Assembly (NCBI RefSeq): GCF_002890915.1
Contig: NZ_POUT01000013.1
Span: forward strand, 1-64,000
DNA length: 64,000 nt
Origin: Stutzerimonas stutzeri
GTDB taxonomy: Bacteria; Pseudomonadota; Gammaproteobacteria; Pseudomonadales; Pseudomonadaceae
Reading direction: 5' to 3'
Position 1 is the first letter of the stretch. Every line of letters begins with the position of its first letter. The translations under genes and the position numbers were made by a program. This document shows positions 38,923 to 47,862 of the stretch, in pieces. The notes below the pieces were generated by a model. It was not told the DNA's origin. It saw nothing but the letters and a program-made list of their open reading frames with translations, and did no database searches.

Positions 38923-39876
38923 TCAGCTGGCCTTCTTGCTCGATTTGCCGCCACCCGCTGGCGTCTTGCGCGTTCGCGAAGCGGTGCTCTTGCCCGTCTT
39001 GGCCTTGCCGGCCGTCTTGCCCTTGGCGGCGGGCTTTTCCGCCTCGTCGGCTTCGTCCTCCTCGCTCGCCGTGCGGGCCTTGCCCGGCTTGGCCGCGAGG
39101 CTGCGCTTGAGCAGCTCGGTGAGGTCGATGACGTCTGCCGAGCGGCGATCCAGCGCCTCCTCCGGCCCGCCAACCGCTTCGAGCTTGCCTTCGTGTGCCT
39201 TCTGCTCGACCAATGCCATGATCTGGTCTTGGAAGGTGTCCTTGTACTGCTCCGGCTTCCACTTCTCGCTCATGTCCTCGACCAGGCGCCGGGCCATGTC
39301 CAGCTCGCGCTCGGCCAGGTCGGGATCGAGCGCCTCGTCCTTCAGGCCGAGGTAATCGACCCCGCGCACCTCGTCGGCCCAGCGCAGGGTGTTCATCACC
39401 AGCGCCTTGCCCAGCGGCATCACCACCGCGAGGTGCTGCTTGTTGCGCAACACGACGTTGGCGATGCCGACCTTGCCGGTGCGCACCAGGGTTTCGCGCA
39501 ACAGCGCATAGACCTTTTCGCCACGGCGGTCGGGCGTCAGGTAGTACGGCGTGTCGATGTAGAGAAAGGAAATGTCCCTGGCATCGACGAAGGCGACGAT
39601 ATCGACGGTCTGCGTCGCCTTGGGATGCGCGGCCTTGATCTCCTCGTCGCTGAGCACGATGTAGTGGCCCTTCTCGTACTCGACGCCCTTGACGATGTTC
39701 TCGCTGTCGATTTCCTTGCCGGTGGTCTTGTTGATGCGCTTGTAGCCGACCCGGTCCATGCTGCGCTTGTCCAGCCAGTCGAAGTCGATGCCCTGGCGGG
39801 TGGTGGCCGGCACCAGCGCCACCGGGATGTGTACCAGGCCGAAACTGACGGCACCTTTCCAGATCGTGCGGGGCAT
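38923..39876 (-). CDS. ku: Non-homologous end-joining protein Ku
   Basis: The 317-residue protein begins with the bacterial Ku core (IWKGAVSFGLVHIPVAL, then YKRINKTTGKEI and GKVGIANVVLR) that forms a homodimeric ring around DNA ends and recruits LigD. After about residue 260 comes a long Lys/Ala-rich basic tail (KPGKARTAS through GGGKSSKKAS) like those that bind DNA in other Ku proteins. GGAG lies eight bases before ATG 39876. It lies 32 nt after the SDR gene and is followed by the polymerase-domain gene. Confidence 0.95.
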   Translation of the reverse strand: MPRTIWKGAVSFGLVHIPVALVPATTRQGIDFDWLDKRSMDRVGYKRINKTTGKEIDSENIVKGVEYEKGHYIVLSDEEIKAAHPKATQTVDIVAFVDARDISFLYIDTPYYLTPDRRGEKVYALLRETLVRTGKVGIANVVLRNKQHLAVVMPLGKALVMNTLRWADEVRGVDYLGLKDEALDPDLAERELDMARRLVEDMSEKWKPEQYKDTFQDQIMALVEQKAHEGKLEAVGGPEEALDRRSADVIDLTELLKRSLAAKPGKARTASEEDEADEAEKPAAKGKTAGKAKTGKSTASRTRKTPAGGGKSSKKAS

Positions 39877-39908
39877 GGTCGTTCTCCAGCATGGGTTGCG
39901 GCGGGCGC

Positions 39909-40766
39909 TCAGCCGTTGACCACCGTGCCGCCGTTGACGTGCAGCACCTGGCCGCTGACATAGGCCGCATCGCTGCTGGCCAGGTAGACGTAGGCCGGCG
40001 CCACCTCCTCGGGTTGGCCGGGGCGCTTCATCGGCACGTTGGCGCCGAATTCGGCCACCTTGTCGGCATCGAAGGTGGATGGGATCAACGGCGTCCAGAT
40101 CGGCCCCGGCGCCACGCCGTTGACGCGGATGCCGCGCTCGGCCAGGTGCATCGCCAGCGCCCGGGTGAAGCCGACGATGGCGCCCTTGGTCGAGGAATAG
40201 TCGATCAGCATCGGGTTGCCCTTGTAGGCGGTCACCGAGGTGGTGTTGACGATGGCCGCGCCCTCCTGCAGGTGCGGCAGCGCCACCTGGGTCATCTGGA
40301 ACATGCCGAAGATGTTGGTGCGGAAGGTCTTTTCCCATTGCTCCGGCGGAATGTCCTCGAAGCGCTCACGCAGATGCTGCTCGGCGGCGTTGTTGATCAG
40401 GATGTCGAGCCTGCCGAACTGCGCCAGCGTCTCGTCGACGACCTTGCGGCAGACATCGCGCTCGGCGACGTCGCCGGCGAAGGTCAGGCAGCGCCGGCCG
40501 TGCTGCTCCACTTCCTTGCGCGTCTGCTCGGCATCCTGGTGCTGGTCGAGATAGAGGATGGCCACGTCGGCACCCTCGCGGGCGAACAGCACCGCCACGG
40601 AGCGGCCGATACCGCTGTCGCCGCCGGTGATGATGGCGACCTTGCCTTCGAGCTTGCCGGCGGCCTTGTAGGCCTCGCCGCGATACGCCGGTCGCGGGTG
40701 CATCAGCCCTTCCTTGCCGGGTTCGGCCTGCTCCTGGGGCGGCAGGGTCTGGTTGTCGTCGGCCAT
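39909..40766 (-). CDS. SDR-family oxidoreductase (YghA-like)
   Basis: The 285-residue protein is a classical short-chain dehydrogenase with an N-terminal extension typical of the YghA group (LPPQEQAEPGKEGLMHPRP). It has the dinucleotide motif GGDSGIGRSVA (about residue 56), NNAA, the catalytic Ser in NTTSVTAYKG and YSSTKGA (Tyr/Lys). It should reduce or oxidise carbonyl/hydroxyl substrates with NAD(P)(H); the group is common among osmotic-stress genes. GGAGG precedes ATG 40766. It is the first gene before ku. Confidence 0.88.
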   Translation of the reverse strand: MADDNQTLPPQEQAEPGKEGLMHPRPAYRGEAYKAAGKLEGKVAIITGGDSGIGRSVAVLFAREGADVAILYLDQHQDAEQTRKEVEQHGRRCLTFAGDVAERDVCRKVVDETLAQFGRLDILINNAAEQHLRERFEDIPPEQWEKTFRTNIFGMFQMTQVALPHLQEGAAIVNTTSVTAYKGNPMLIDYSSTKGAIVGFTRALAMHLAERGIRVNGVAPGPIWTPLIPSTFDADKVAEFGANVPMKRPGQPEEVAPAYVYLASSDAAYVSGQVLHVNGGTVVNG

Positions 40767-40872
40767 GCAAGAATCCTCCGTCAAGGTAGATAACCTGTCT
40801 TCGGAGGACTTGGAGGGCGCGGGAAAAGTTTCTATGGCGCGATGAGAGGGGCTTGGCGAACGCCTCGGGGCA

Positions 40873-41889
40873 TCACTCCAGGGTCAGCACGACCCGGCCG
40901 CGCGGGATGCCGCTTTCCACGTATTCGTGGGCTTCGACGACCTGCTCGAAGCGGAATTCGCGATCGACCTGCGGCTTGATCAGGCGGTCGGCCGTCAGTT
41001 GGTTGATATGCTGCAGCGCCCGCTCCACCGCTTCGCGATTCTGCTCGATGCCAAGCTCCGGCTGGCCGGTGAAGTCGCACAGGCAATGCAGGAAGAACTT
41101 GAAGTTCTTCTTGAACGCCGCACAGACCGGAAGAGCCGTCTCGTTGCCACCGTTCATGCCATACAGGATCAGCTTGCCCCGCGGCGCCATCACGTCGCCC
41201 AGCAGTTTCATCTGCGAACCGCCGCAGGCATCGAGCACCACCTCGACACCACGGCCCTCGGTGATCTTCTGCAGGCGGCCAACCAGATCCTCTTCCTCGC
41301 TGACGATCACCGTATCCGCGCCCAGTTCGCGCAGATAGTCGCGATCGGCCGCGGTATCGCAGGTGGCGATGACCCGCCCACCCAACGCCCGGGTCAGCTG
41401 TACCGCCGCCGGGCCGGTGCAGTGCGCCGCCTGGTTGATCAGCACGTACTGGCCGGGCTCCAGCTGCGCCAGTTCGACCAGCGCGAAATAACTCACCAGC
41501 ATCGGCGTGTAGTGGATCGCCGCCTCGCTGGCGCTGAGCATGTCCGGGTAATGCACCAGTGCCTGCTGCGGCAGCAGCGCATGCTCGGCGTACAGCGGAT
41601 ACTGGTTCGGGTCGTGCGCCGGAAAGCCGGCTACCCGATCGCCGACGTCGAAACCCTGGACGCCCTCGCCCACCGCCAGCACTTCACCCGCCACCTCGCT
41701 GCCGAGCCCGGCCGGCAGGCGCGCATGCCGCGGCGCCAGGTCCTGCCGCCAGAGCACGTCGTTCCAGCTGACGCCGATGGCGTGCACGTCGATGAGCACC
41801 TCGCCGGGGCCAGGAACGGGTATCGTGCGTTCTTCATAACGCAGCACATCGGCCAGGCCGAAGTGGTGAAAACGGATGATGCGGGACAT
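40873..41889 (-). CDS. mexS: MexS-like MDR oxidoreductase, divergent from mexT
   Basis: The 338-residue medium-chain dehydrogenase/reductase has GLGSEVAGEVLAVGEGV and a Rossmann segment (GPAAVQLTRALGGRVIATCDT) typical of quinone-oxidoreductase-like MDRs. In Pseudomonas aeruginosa MexS lies divergent to mexT and its loss switches on MexEF-OprN, presumably by accumulation of an electrophile. Here the gene has the same position and orientation, which is the main reason for the name. GAGGAG is five bases before ATG 41889. Confidence 0.85.
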   Translation of the reverse strand: MSRIIRFHHFGLADVLRYEERTIPVPGPGEVLIDVHAIGVSWNDVLWRQDLAPRHARLPAGLGSEVAGEVLAVGEGVQGFDVGDRVAGFPAHDPNQYPLYAEHALLPQQALVHYPDMLSASEAAIHYTPMLVSYFALVELAQLEPGQYVLINQAAHCTGPAAVQLTRALGGRVIATCDTAADRDYLRELGADTVIVSEEEDLVGRLQKITEGRGVEVVLDACGGSQMKLLGDVMAPRGKLILYGMNGGNETALPVCAAFKKNFKFFLHCLCDFTGQPELGIEQNREAVERALQHINQLTADRLIKPQVDREFRFEQVVEAHEYVESGIPRGRVVLTLE

Positions 41890-42152
41890 GGCGACTCCTC
41901 GCCTTACTACTGTGCAAACGGACTCTATCGTCAGTATCGTCACAACTCCAGCCAGCAGCATGGATTCCGGTCGATAGTTGCCATGCACGGGAATGATGGA
42001 CAACCGTATGTATCCGCGCCGGCCCCATTGCAGGTTTGTGCAGTTTGCAAGCGGAATTGGGCATGCCGCCGTCAGGCGAAGCTGTCTAGAATGCAGATCA
42101 CCTCCAGCGCCGGGCACCTTTCGTCCGGCCCCAGGCCCGAAGTGAACCAGGC

Positions 42153-43070
42153 ATGAATCGCAACGACCTTCGCCGCGTCGACCTCAACCTGCTGATCGTC
42201 TTCGAAACGCTGATGCATGAGCGCAGCGTCACCCGCGCCGCGGAAAAGCTGTTCCTCGGCCAGCCGGCGATCAGCGCCGCGCTGGCACGGCTGCGCACGC
42301 TGTTCGACGATCCACTGTTCGTGCGCACCGGGCGGAGCATGGAGCCCACCGCCCGCGCGCAGGAAATCGCGCAGTTGCTGTCGCCGGCGCTCGACTCGAT
42401 TTCCACGGCGGTCAGCCGCGCCTCGACCTTCGACCCGGCGACCAGCACCCAGGTGTTTCGCATCGGCCTGACCGACGAGGTGGAATTCGCCCTGCTGCCG
42501 CCGCTGCTGCGCCGCCTGCGCGCCGAGGCACCGGACGTGGTGCTGGTGGTGCGCCGCGCCAATTACCTGCTGATGCCCGGGCTGCTGGCCTCGGGCGAGA
42601 TTTCCGTGGGCGTCTGCTACACCGAGGAGCTGCCAGCCAACGCCAAGCGCAAGGTGCTGCGCCGGCCCAAGCCGATGCTGCTGCGCGCCGACAGCATTCC
42701 CGGGCGCATCAGCATGGAGGACTACTGCGCCCGGCCGCACGCGATGGTGTCCTTCGCCGGCGACCTCAACGGCTACATCGACGAGGAGCTGGCGCTGCAT
42801 GGCTGCAAGCGCAAGGTGGTGCTGGCGGTGCCGCAGTTCAACGGCCTGGCCAGCCTGCTCGCCGGCACCGACATCATCGCCACGGTGCCCGACTACGCGG
42901 CCGCCGCCCTGGCCGCCAACGGCGGCGTGCGCGCCGAGCCGCTGCCCTTCGAGACCAGCCAGGACTTCGAACTCTCCATGGCCTGGCGCGGCGCCCAGGA
43001 CAACGACCCCGCCGAGCGCTGGTTGCGCTCGCGCATCCAGATGTTCGTCGGCGATCCGGACAGCCTGTAG
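42153..43070 (+). CDS. mexT: LysR-type activator MexT
   Basis: The 305-residue protein begins MNRNDLRRVDLNLLIVFETL with a LysR helix-turn-helix (SVTRAAEKLFLGQPAISAAL) and ends with the WRGAQDNDPAERWLRSRI segment, which I recognise as MexT. MexT activates mexEF-oprN and mexS in response to redox or electrophile stress. The reading frame is intact, so the pump can in principle be induced; some laboratory P. aeruginosa strains carry an inactivating insertion here. Its TAG stop lies within the left end of a palindromic repeat (43067-43225). Confidence 0.92.
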   Translation: MNRNDLRRVDLNLLIVFETLMHERSVTRAAEKLFLGQPAISAALARLRTLFDDPLFVRTGRSMEPTARAQEIAQLLSPALDSISTAVSRASTFDPATSTQVFRIGLTDEVEFALLPPLLRRLRAEAPDVVLVVRRANYLLMPGLLASGEISVGVCYTEELPANAKRKVLRRPKPMLLRADSIPGRISMEDYCARPHAMVSFAGDLNGYIDEELALHGCKRKVVLAVPQFNGLASLLAGTDIIATVPDYAAAALAANGGVRAEPLPFETSQDFELSMAWRGAQDNDPAERWLRSRIQMFVGDPDSL

Positions 43071-43225
43071 GGTGGAAAACGGCGCAGCCTTTTCCACGCG
43101 TATTCCCGCCCAGCACGCCGTCACGCCTTTCTCGACTTCACTGCCCAGTGCCCTGACCGCCTGCTGACGCAGCCGATCGACGCGCGAATCGGTGGAAAAG
43201 ACCTGGCGGTCGTTTTCCACCCTAC
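43067..43225. repeat. Palindromic intergenic element between mexT and mexE
   Basis: GTAGGGTGGAAAACG (43067-43081) and CGTTTTCCACCCTAC (43211-43225) are perfect 15-bp inverted termini of a 159-bp element. Inside, additional TTTTCCAC and GGTGGAAAAG copies form two nested hairpins. It resembles the short GTAGGGTGGAAAA repeats scattered in stutzeri-group genomes. The mexT stop codon is supplied by its left end. Confidence 0.75.
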
Positions 43226-43241
43226 CGTTATTGCCTGCTGC

Positions 43242-43275
43242 TGATGATCGATGCGCAATCATCATCGGCAATGAT
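43242..43275 (+). promoter_or_regulatory. Candidate MexT-binding palindromes upstream of mexE
   Basis: TGATGAT (43242-43248) and ATCATCA (43258-43264) form a perfect 7-bp inverted repeat with nine-base spacing. An overlapping ATCAT-N8-ATGAT repeat spans 43258-43275. LysR regulators bind such spaced dyads, and the position about 90-120 nt before mexE fits an activator site. The match to the published MexT nod-box consensus is only partial. Confidence 0.5.
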
Positions 43276-43363
43276 ATTCACCTTCGCCCCATTCGATTTC
43301 CGCCGGACGGGGCAGCCGCGCAGACTCCACAACCTCGATAAAACCCGACTTGCGGAGTCAAGC

Positions 43364-44593
43364 ATGGAACGTTCCCTCAACGCCTTGCGTTTTCCCCTTA
43401 TAGCCTTGGCGGTCGTCATCACGGCCGCCTGTGGCAAGGCGCCGGAGGCCACCCAGTCAGGGATGCCGCCGCCGGCCGTCAGTGTCGCCGAAGTGATCGA
43501 GCAGCGAGTGACCGAGTGGGACGAGCTCACCGGCCGCCTGGAAGCGCCGGAATCGGTTGAAATCCGCCCGCGCGTCTCCGGTTTCATCGACCAGGTGGCC
43601 TTCGAGGAAGGCGCCCTGGTAAAGAAAGGCGACCTCCTGTTCCAGATCGACCCGCGCCCGTTCCAGGCCGAGGTCAAGCGCCTTCAGGCACAGCTGCAAC
43701 AGGCGCGCGCCACCCAGCAGCGCACCGTCGCCGAGGCCGAGCGCGGCGAGCGTCTGCGGCAGAAAAACGCCATTTCCGCCGAACTGGCCGATGCCCGCAT
43801 CAGCGCCGCCAGCGAAGCACGCTCGGCGGTCGCGGCGATCCAGGCGCAGCTCGACAGGGCGCAGCTGGACCTGTCCTTCACTCGCGTCACTGCGCCGATC
43901 GACGGCCGCGCCGGCCGTGCGCTGATCACCGCCGGCAACCTGGTCAACGCTGGCGAGGCGCTGCTGACTACGCTGGTCTCCACCGACAAGGTCTACGCCT
44001 ACTTCGAGGCCGACGAGCGCACCTACCTGAAGTACCGCGAGCTGGCCCGCGAGGGCGCGCGTGGCGAGGCGACACCGGTGTACCTCGGGCTGTCCAGCGA
44101 GGACGGTCATCCGCACCTGGGCCGCATGGACTTCGTCGACAACCAGGTCGATCCGCGCACCGGCACCATCCGCGGCCGGGCGGTGTTCGACAACCGCGAC
44201 GGCAGCTTCACCCCAGGGCTCTATGCGCGGCTCAAGCTGGTCGGCAGCGCCACCTACGACGCGGTGTTGATCAAGGACGTGGCGGTCGGCACGGACCTGG
44301 GCAAGAAGTTCGTCCTGGTCCTGGCCGAGGACGACACCGTGGCCTACCGGCCGGTGGAGCTCGGGCCCAAGCTCGAGGGCCTGCGCATCGTGCGCAGCGG
44401 CCTGGCCAAGGGCGAGCGCATCGTGGTCAACGGCCTGCAGCGGGTGCGCCCGGGCAGCCCGGTGCAGCCGGAATCCGTGCCCATGGCCGACGCCGAGACG
44501 CTGGCCATGCTGAGGCAGCAGAACCGCGCGATCAGCGAGGCGATGAAACCGCAGGTGGTCGAGCGCACGCTGGCCCAGCGCCCGAGCAGCTGA
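43364..44593 (+). CDS. mexE: RND efflux periplasmic adaptor MexE
   Basis: The 409-residue lipoprotein has a signal peptide with lipobox ending at Cys23 (VVITAAC). Lipoyl, helical-hairpin and beta-barrel domains follow (IRPRVSGFIDQVAFEEGALVKKG; FTRVTAPIDGRAGRALITAG; VDPRTGTIRGRAVFDN). It links MexF to OprN for export of chloramphenicol, fluoroquinolones, trimethoprim and quorum-signal precursors as known for the pump. GGAG precedes ATG 43364. It is the first gene of mexEF-oprN. Confidence 0.93.
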   Translation: MERSLNALRFPLIALAVVITAACGKAPEATQSGMPPPAVSVAEVIEQRVTEWDELTGRLEAPESVEIRPRVSGFIDQVAFEEGALVKKGDLLFQIDPRPFQAEVKRLQAQLQQARATQQRTVAEAERGERLRQKNAISAELADARISAASEARSAVAAIQAQLDRAQLDLSFTRVTAPIDGRAGRALITAGNLVNAGEALLTTLVSTDKVYAYFEADERTYLKYRELAREGARGEATPVYLGLSSEDGHPHLGRMDFVDNQVDPRTGTIRGRAVFDNRDGSFTPGLYARLKLVGSATYDAVLIKDVAVGTDLGKKFVLVLAEDDTVAYRPVELGPKLEGLRIVRSGLAKGERIVVNGLQRVRPGSPVQPESVPMADAETLAMLRQQNRAISEAMKPQVVERTLAQRPSS

Positions 44594-44691
44594 CCATCAC
44601 TCGACAGCAGCCCTGAACCCCGGCGCGCCAGGCGCGCCCATCCGATCGATCCGCCAGGGCGCGCCCGCCGCGCCCTCCCCCGGAGTGCGCC

Positions 44692-47600
44692 ATGAATTTC
44701 TCGCAATTCTTCATCAAGCGGCCGATTTTCGCCGCCGTGCTGTCACTGGTGATCCTCATCGGCGGCGCCATCTCGCTGTTCCAGCTGCCGATCAGCGAAT
44801 ACCCCGAAGTGGTGCCGCCCACCGTGGTGGTGCGCGCCAACTTCCCCGGCGCCAACCCCAAGGTAATCGGCGAAACCGTCGCCTCGCCGCTGGAACAGGC
44901 CATCACTGGCGTCGAGGGCATGCTCTACATGTCGTCCCAGGCGACCGCCGACGGCAAGCTGACGCTGACCATCACCTTCGCCCTCGGCACCGACCTGGAC
45001 AACGCCCAGGTGCAGGTGCAGAACCGCGTGACGCGCACCATGCCGACGCTGCCCACCGAGGTGCAGCGCCTCGGTGTGACCGTGGACAAGGCCTCCCCCG
45101 ACCTGACCATGGTGGTGCACCTGACCTCGCCGGATAACCGCTACGACATGCTCTACCTGTCCAACTACGCCGCGCTCAACGTCAAGGACGAGCTGGCGCG
45201 GTTGGACGGCGTGGGCGACGTGCAGTTGTTCGGCATGGGCGATTATTCGCTGCGCGTCTGGCTCGACCCGAACAAGGTCGCCCAGCGCAACCTCACCGCC
45301 AGCGACGTGGTCGCCGCCATCCGCGAACAGAACCGCCAGGTCGCCGCCGGTGCCCTGGGCGCGCCGCCGGCGCCGGGCGCCACCGACTTCCAGCTGTCGA
45401 TCAACACCCAGGGCCGCCTGGTCGACGAGGAGGAGTTCGAGAACATCGTGGTGCGCGCCGCCGAGGACGGCGAGATCACCCGCCTGAAGGACATCGCCCG
45501 CATCGAGCTGGGTTCCAGCCAGTACGCCCTGCGTTCGCTGCTCAACAACCAGCCGGCGGTGGCCATCCCGATCTTCCAGCGTCCGGGCTCGAACGCCATC
45601 GCCATCTCCGACCTGGTGCGTGAGCGCATGGCCCAGCTGAAGCAGGACTTCCCCCAGGGCGTGGACTACGAGATCGTCTACGACCCGACCATCTTCGTAC
45701 GCGGCTCCATCGAGGCGGTGGTACACACCCTGCTCGAGGCCATCGTGCTGGTGGTGCTGGTGGTGATCCTATTCCTGCAGACCTGGCGCGCCTCGATCAT
45801 TCCGCTGGCCGCCGTGCCGGTGTCGCTGATCGGCACCTTCGCGGTGATGCACCTGCTCGGCTTTTCGCTCAACGCGCTGTCGCTGTTCGGCCTGGTGCTG
45901 GCCATCGGCATCGTGGTGGACGACGCCATCGTCGTGGTGGAGAACGTCGAGCGCAACATCGGCCTCGGCAAGTCGCCGGTGGACGCCACCCGCCAGGCCA
46001 TGAAGGAAGTCACCGGGCCGATCATCGCCACCGCCCTGGTGCTCTGTGCGGTGTTCATCCCGACCGCCTTCATCTCCGGCCTGACCGGGCAGTTCTACCA
46101 GCAGTTCGCGTTGACCATCGCCATCTCGACGGTGATCTCGGCGTTCAACTCGCTGACCCTGTCGCCGGCCCTGGCGGCCACCCTGCTCAAGGCCCACGAT
46201 GCGCCCAAGGACGGTTTCTCGCGGCTGCTCGACCGACTGTTCGGCGGCTGGCTGTTCCGCCCGTTCAACCGCATGTTCGACCGCGCCAGCCATGGTTACG
46301 TTGGCATGGTGCGGCGCATCCTGCGCGGCAGTGCCGTGGCGCTGGTGGTCTATGTCGGCCTGGTGGGCCTGGGTTACCTGGGCTTCGCCAGCACCCCGAC
46401 CGGCTTCGTTCCGCAGCAGGACAAGCAGTACCTGGTCGCCTTCGCCCAGCTGCCGGACGCCGCCACCCTGGATCGCACCGAGGACGTGATCAAGCGCATG
46501 TCGGAAATCGCCGGCAAGCACCCGGGCGTGGAGAACACCGTGGCCTTCCCGGGGCTGTCGATCAACGGCTTCACCAACAGCCCGAACAGCGGCATCGTCT
46601 TCACCCCGCTCAAGCCCTTCGATGAGCGCAAGGACCCGGCGCTGTCGGCCAATGCCATCGCGGCGGACCTGAACGACCAGTTCGCGCAGATCCAGGATGC
46701 CTTCATCGCCATCTTCCCGCCGCCGCCCGTGCAGGGCCTGGGCACCATCGGCGGCTTCCGCGTGCAGGTGCAGGACCGCGGCAACCTCGGTTACGAGGAG
46801 CTGTACAAGCAGGTACAGAACGTCATCGCCAAGAGCGCCGACTATCCCGAGCTGGCCGGTCTGTTCACCAGCTACCAGGTCAACGTGCCACAGGTCGATG
46901 CCGACATCGACCGCGAGAAGGCCAAGACCCACGGCGTGGCCATCGACGACATCTTCGACACCATGCAGGTCTACCTGGGCTCGCTGTACGCCAACGACTT
47001 CAACCGCTTCGGCCGTACCTATCAGGTCAACGTCCAGGCCGACCAGAAGTTCCGCCTGGCGCCGGAGCAGATCGGCCAGCTGAAGGTACGCAACAACCGC
47101 GGCGAGATGGTGCCGTTGTCGACCTTCGTCAAGGTCAGCGACAGTGCCGGCCCCGACCGGGTGATGCACTACAACGGCTTCCTCACCGCCGAGATCAACG
47201 GCGCCGCCGCGCCGGGCTACAGCTCCGGCCAGGCCGAGGCCGCCATGGAACACCTGCTGCGCGCCGAGCTGCCCAACGGCATGAGCTTCGAGTGGACCGA
47301 GCTGACCTACCAGCAGATCCTCGCCGGCAATACCGCGGTGTTCGTCTTCCCGCTCTGCGTGCTGCTGGCGTTCCTGGTGCTGGCCGCCCAGTACGAGAGC
47401 TGGAGCCTGCCGCTGGCGGTGATCCTGATCGTGCCGATGACGCTGCTCTGCGCCATCGCCGGGGTGATCCTGGCCGGCAGCGACAACAACGTGTTCACCC
47501 AGATCGGCCTGATCGTGCTGGTGGGCCTGGCCTGCAAGAACGCCATCCTGCTGGTGGAGTTCGCCAAGGACAAACAGGAAGAAGGCATGGACCGCCTCGC

Positions 47601-47862
47601 CGCGGTGCTGGAAGCCTGCCGCCTGCGCCTGCGGCCGATCCTGATGACCAGCTTCGCCTTCATCATGGGCGTGGTGCCGCTGGTGCTGTCGAGCGGCGCC
47701 GGCGCCGAGATGCGCCATGCCATGGGTGTCGCGGTGTTTTCCGGGATGCTCGGCGTGACCTTCTTCGGGCTGCTGCTGACCCCGGTGTTCTATCTGGTGA
47801 TTCGCGCCTTCGTCGAGAAACGCGAAGCGCGCAAGGCGGTATTCAAGGAGGCCCGCGCATGA
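44692..47862 (+). CDS. mexF: RND multidrug efflux transporter MexF
   Basis: The 1056-residue protein has twelve transmembrane segments and two large periplasmic loops of the HAE1 type. It starts MNFSQFFIKRPIFAAVLSLV, and TM4 carries the proton-relay aspartates in GIVVDDAIVVVENVER. Periplasmic docking loops and a C-terminal half beginning near GLGYLGFASTPTGFVP follow. It exchanges protons for drugs in the inner membrane. A 98-bp GC-rich spacer with GGCGCGCC palindromes (about 44621-44675) separates it from mexE. It overlaps oprN by 4 nt. Confidence 0.95.
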   Translation: MNFSQFFIKRPIFAAVLSLVILIGGAISLFQLPISEYPEVVPPTVVVRANFPGANPKVIGETVASPLEQAITGVEGMLYMSSQATADGKLTLTITFALGTDLDNAQVQVQNRVTRTMPTLPTEVQRLGVTVDKASPDLTMVVHLTSPDNRYDMLYLSNYAALNVKDELARLDGVGDVQLFGMGDYSLRVWLDPNKVAQRNLTASDVVAAIREQNRQVAAGALGAPPAPGATDFQLSINTQGRLVDEEEFENIVVRAAEDGEITRLKDIARIELGSSQYALRSLLNNQPAVAIPIFQRPGSNAIAISDLVRERMAQLKQDFPQGVDYEIVYDPTIFVRGSIEAVVHTLLEAIVLVVLVVILFLQTWRASIIPLAAVPVSLIGTFAVMHLLGFSLNALSLFGLVLAIGIVVDDAIVVVENVERNIGLGKSPVDATRQAMKEVTGPIIATALVLCAVFIPTAFISGLTGQFYQQFALTIAISTVISAFNSLTLSPALAATLLKAHDAPKDGFSRLLDRLFGGWLFRPFNRMFDRASHGYVGMVRRILRGSAVALVVYVGLVGLGYLGFASTPTGFVPQQDKQYLVAFAQLPDAATLDRTEDVIKRMSEIAGKHPGVENTVAFPGLSINGFTNSPNSGIVFTPLKPFDERKDPALSANAIAADLNDQFAQIQDAFIAIFPPPPVQGLGTIGGFRVQVQDRGNLGYEELYKQVQNVIAKSADYPELAGLFTSYQVNVPQVDADIDREKAKTHGVAIDDIFDTMQVYLGSLYANDFNRFGRTYQVNVQADQKFRLAPEQIGQLKVRNNRGEMVPLSTFVKVSDSAGPDRVMHYNGFLTAEINGAAAPGYSSGQAEAAMEHLLRAELPNGMSFEWTELTYQQILAGNTAVFVFPLCVLLAFLVLAAQYESWSLPLAVILIVPMTLLCAIAGVILAGSDNNVFTQIGLIVLVGLACKNAILLVEFAKDKQEEGMDRLAAVLEACRLRLRPILMTSFAFIMGVVPLVLSSGAGAEMRHAMGVAVFSGMLGVTFFGLLLTPVFYLVIRAFVEKREARKAVFKEARA

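Noticed and set aside
40767..40840. AlgU-type promoter for the SDR-ku operon
   Set aside because: The best match (AAACTT-N17-TCCTC, minus strand) deviates in both elements, so it was not listed.
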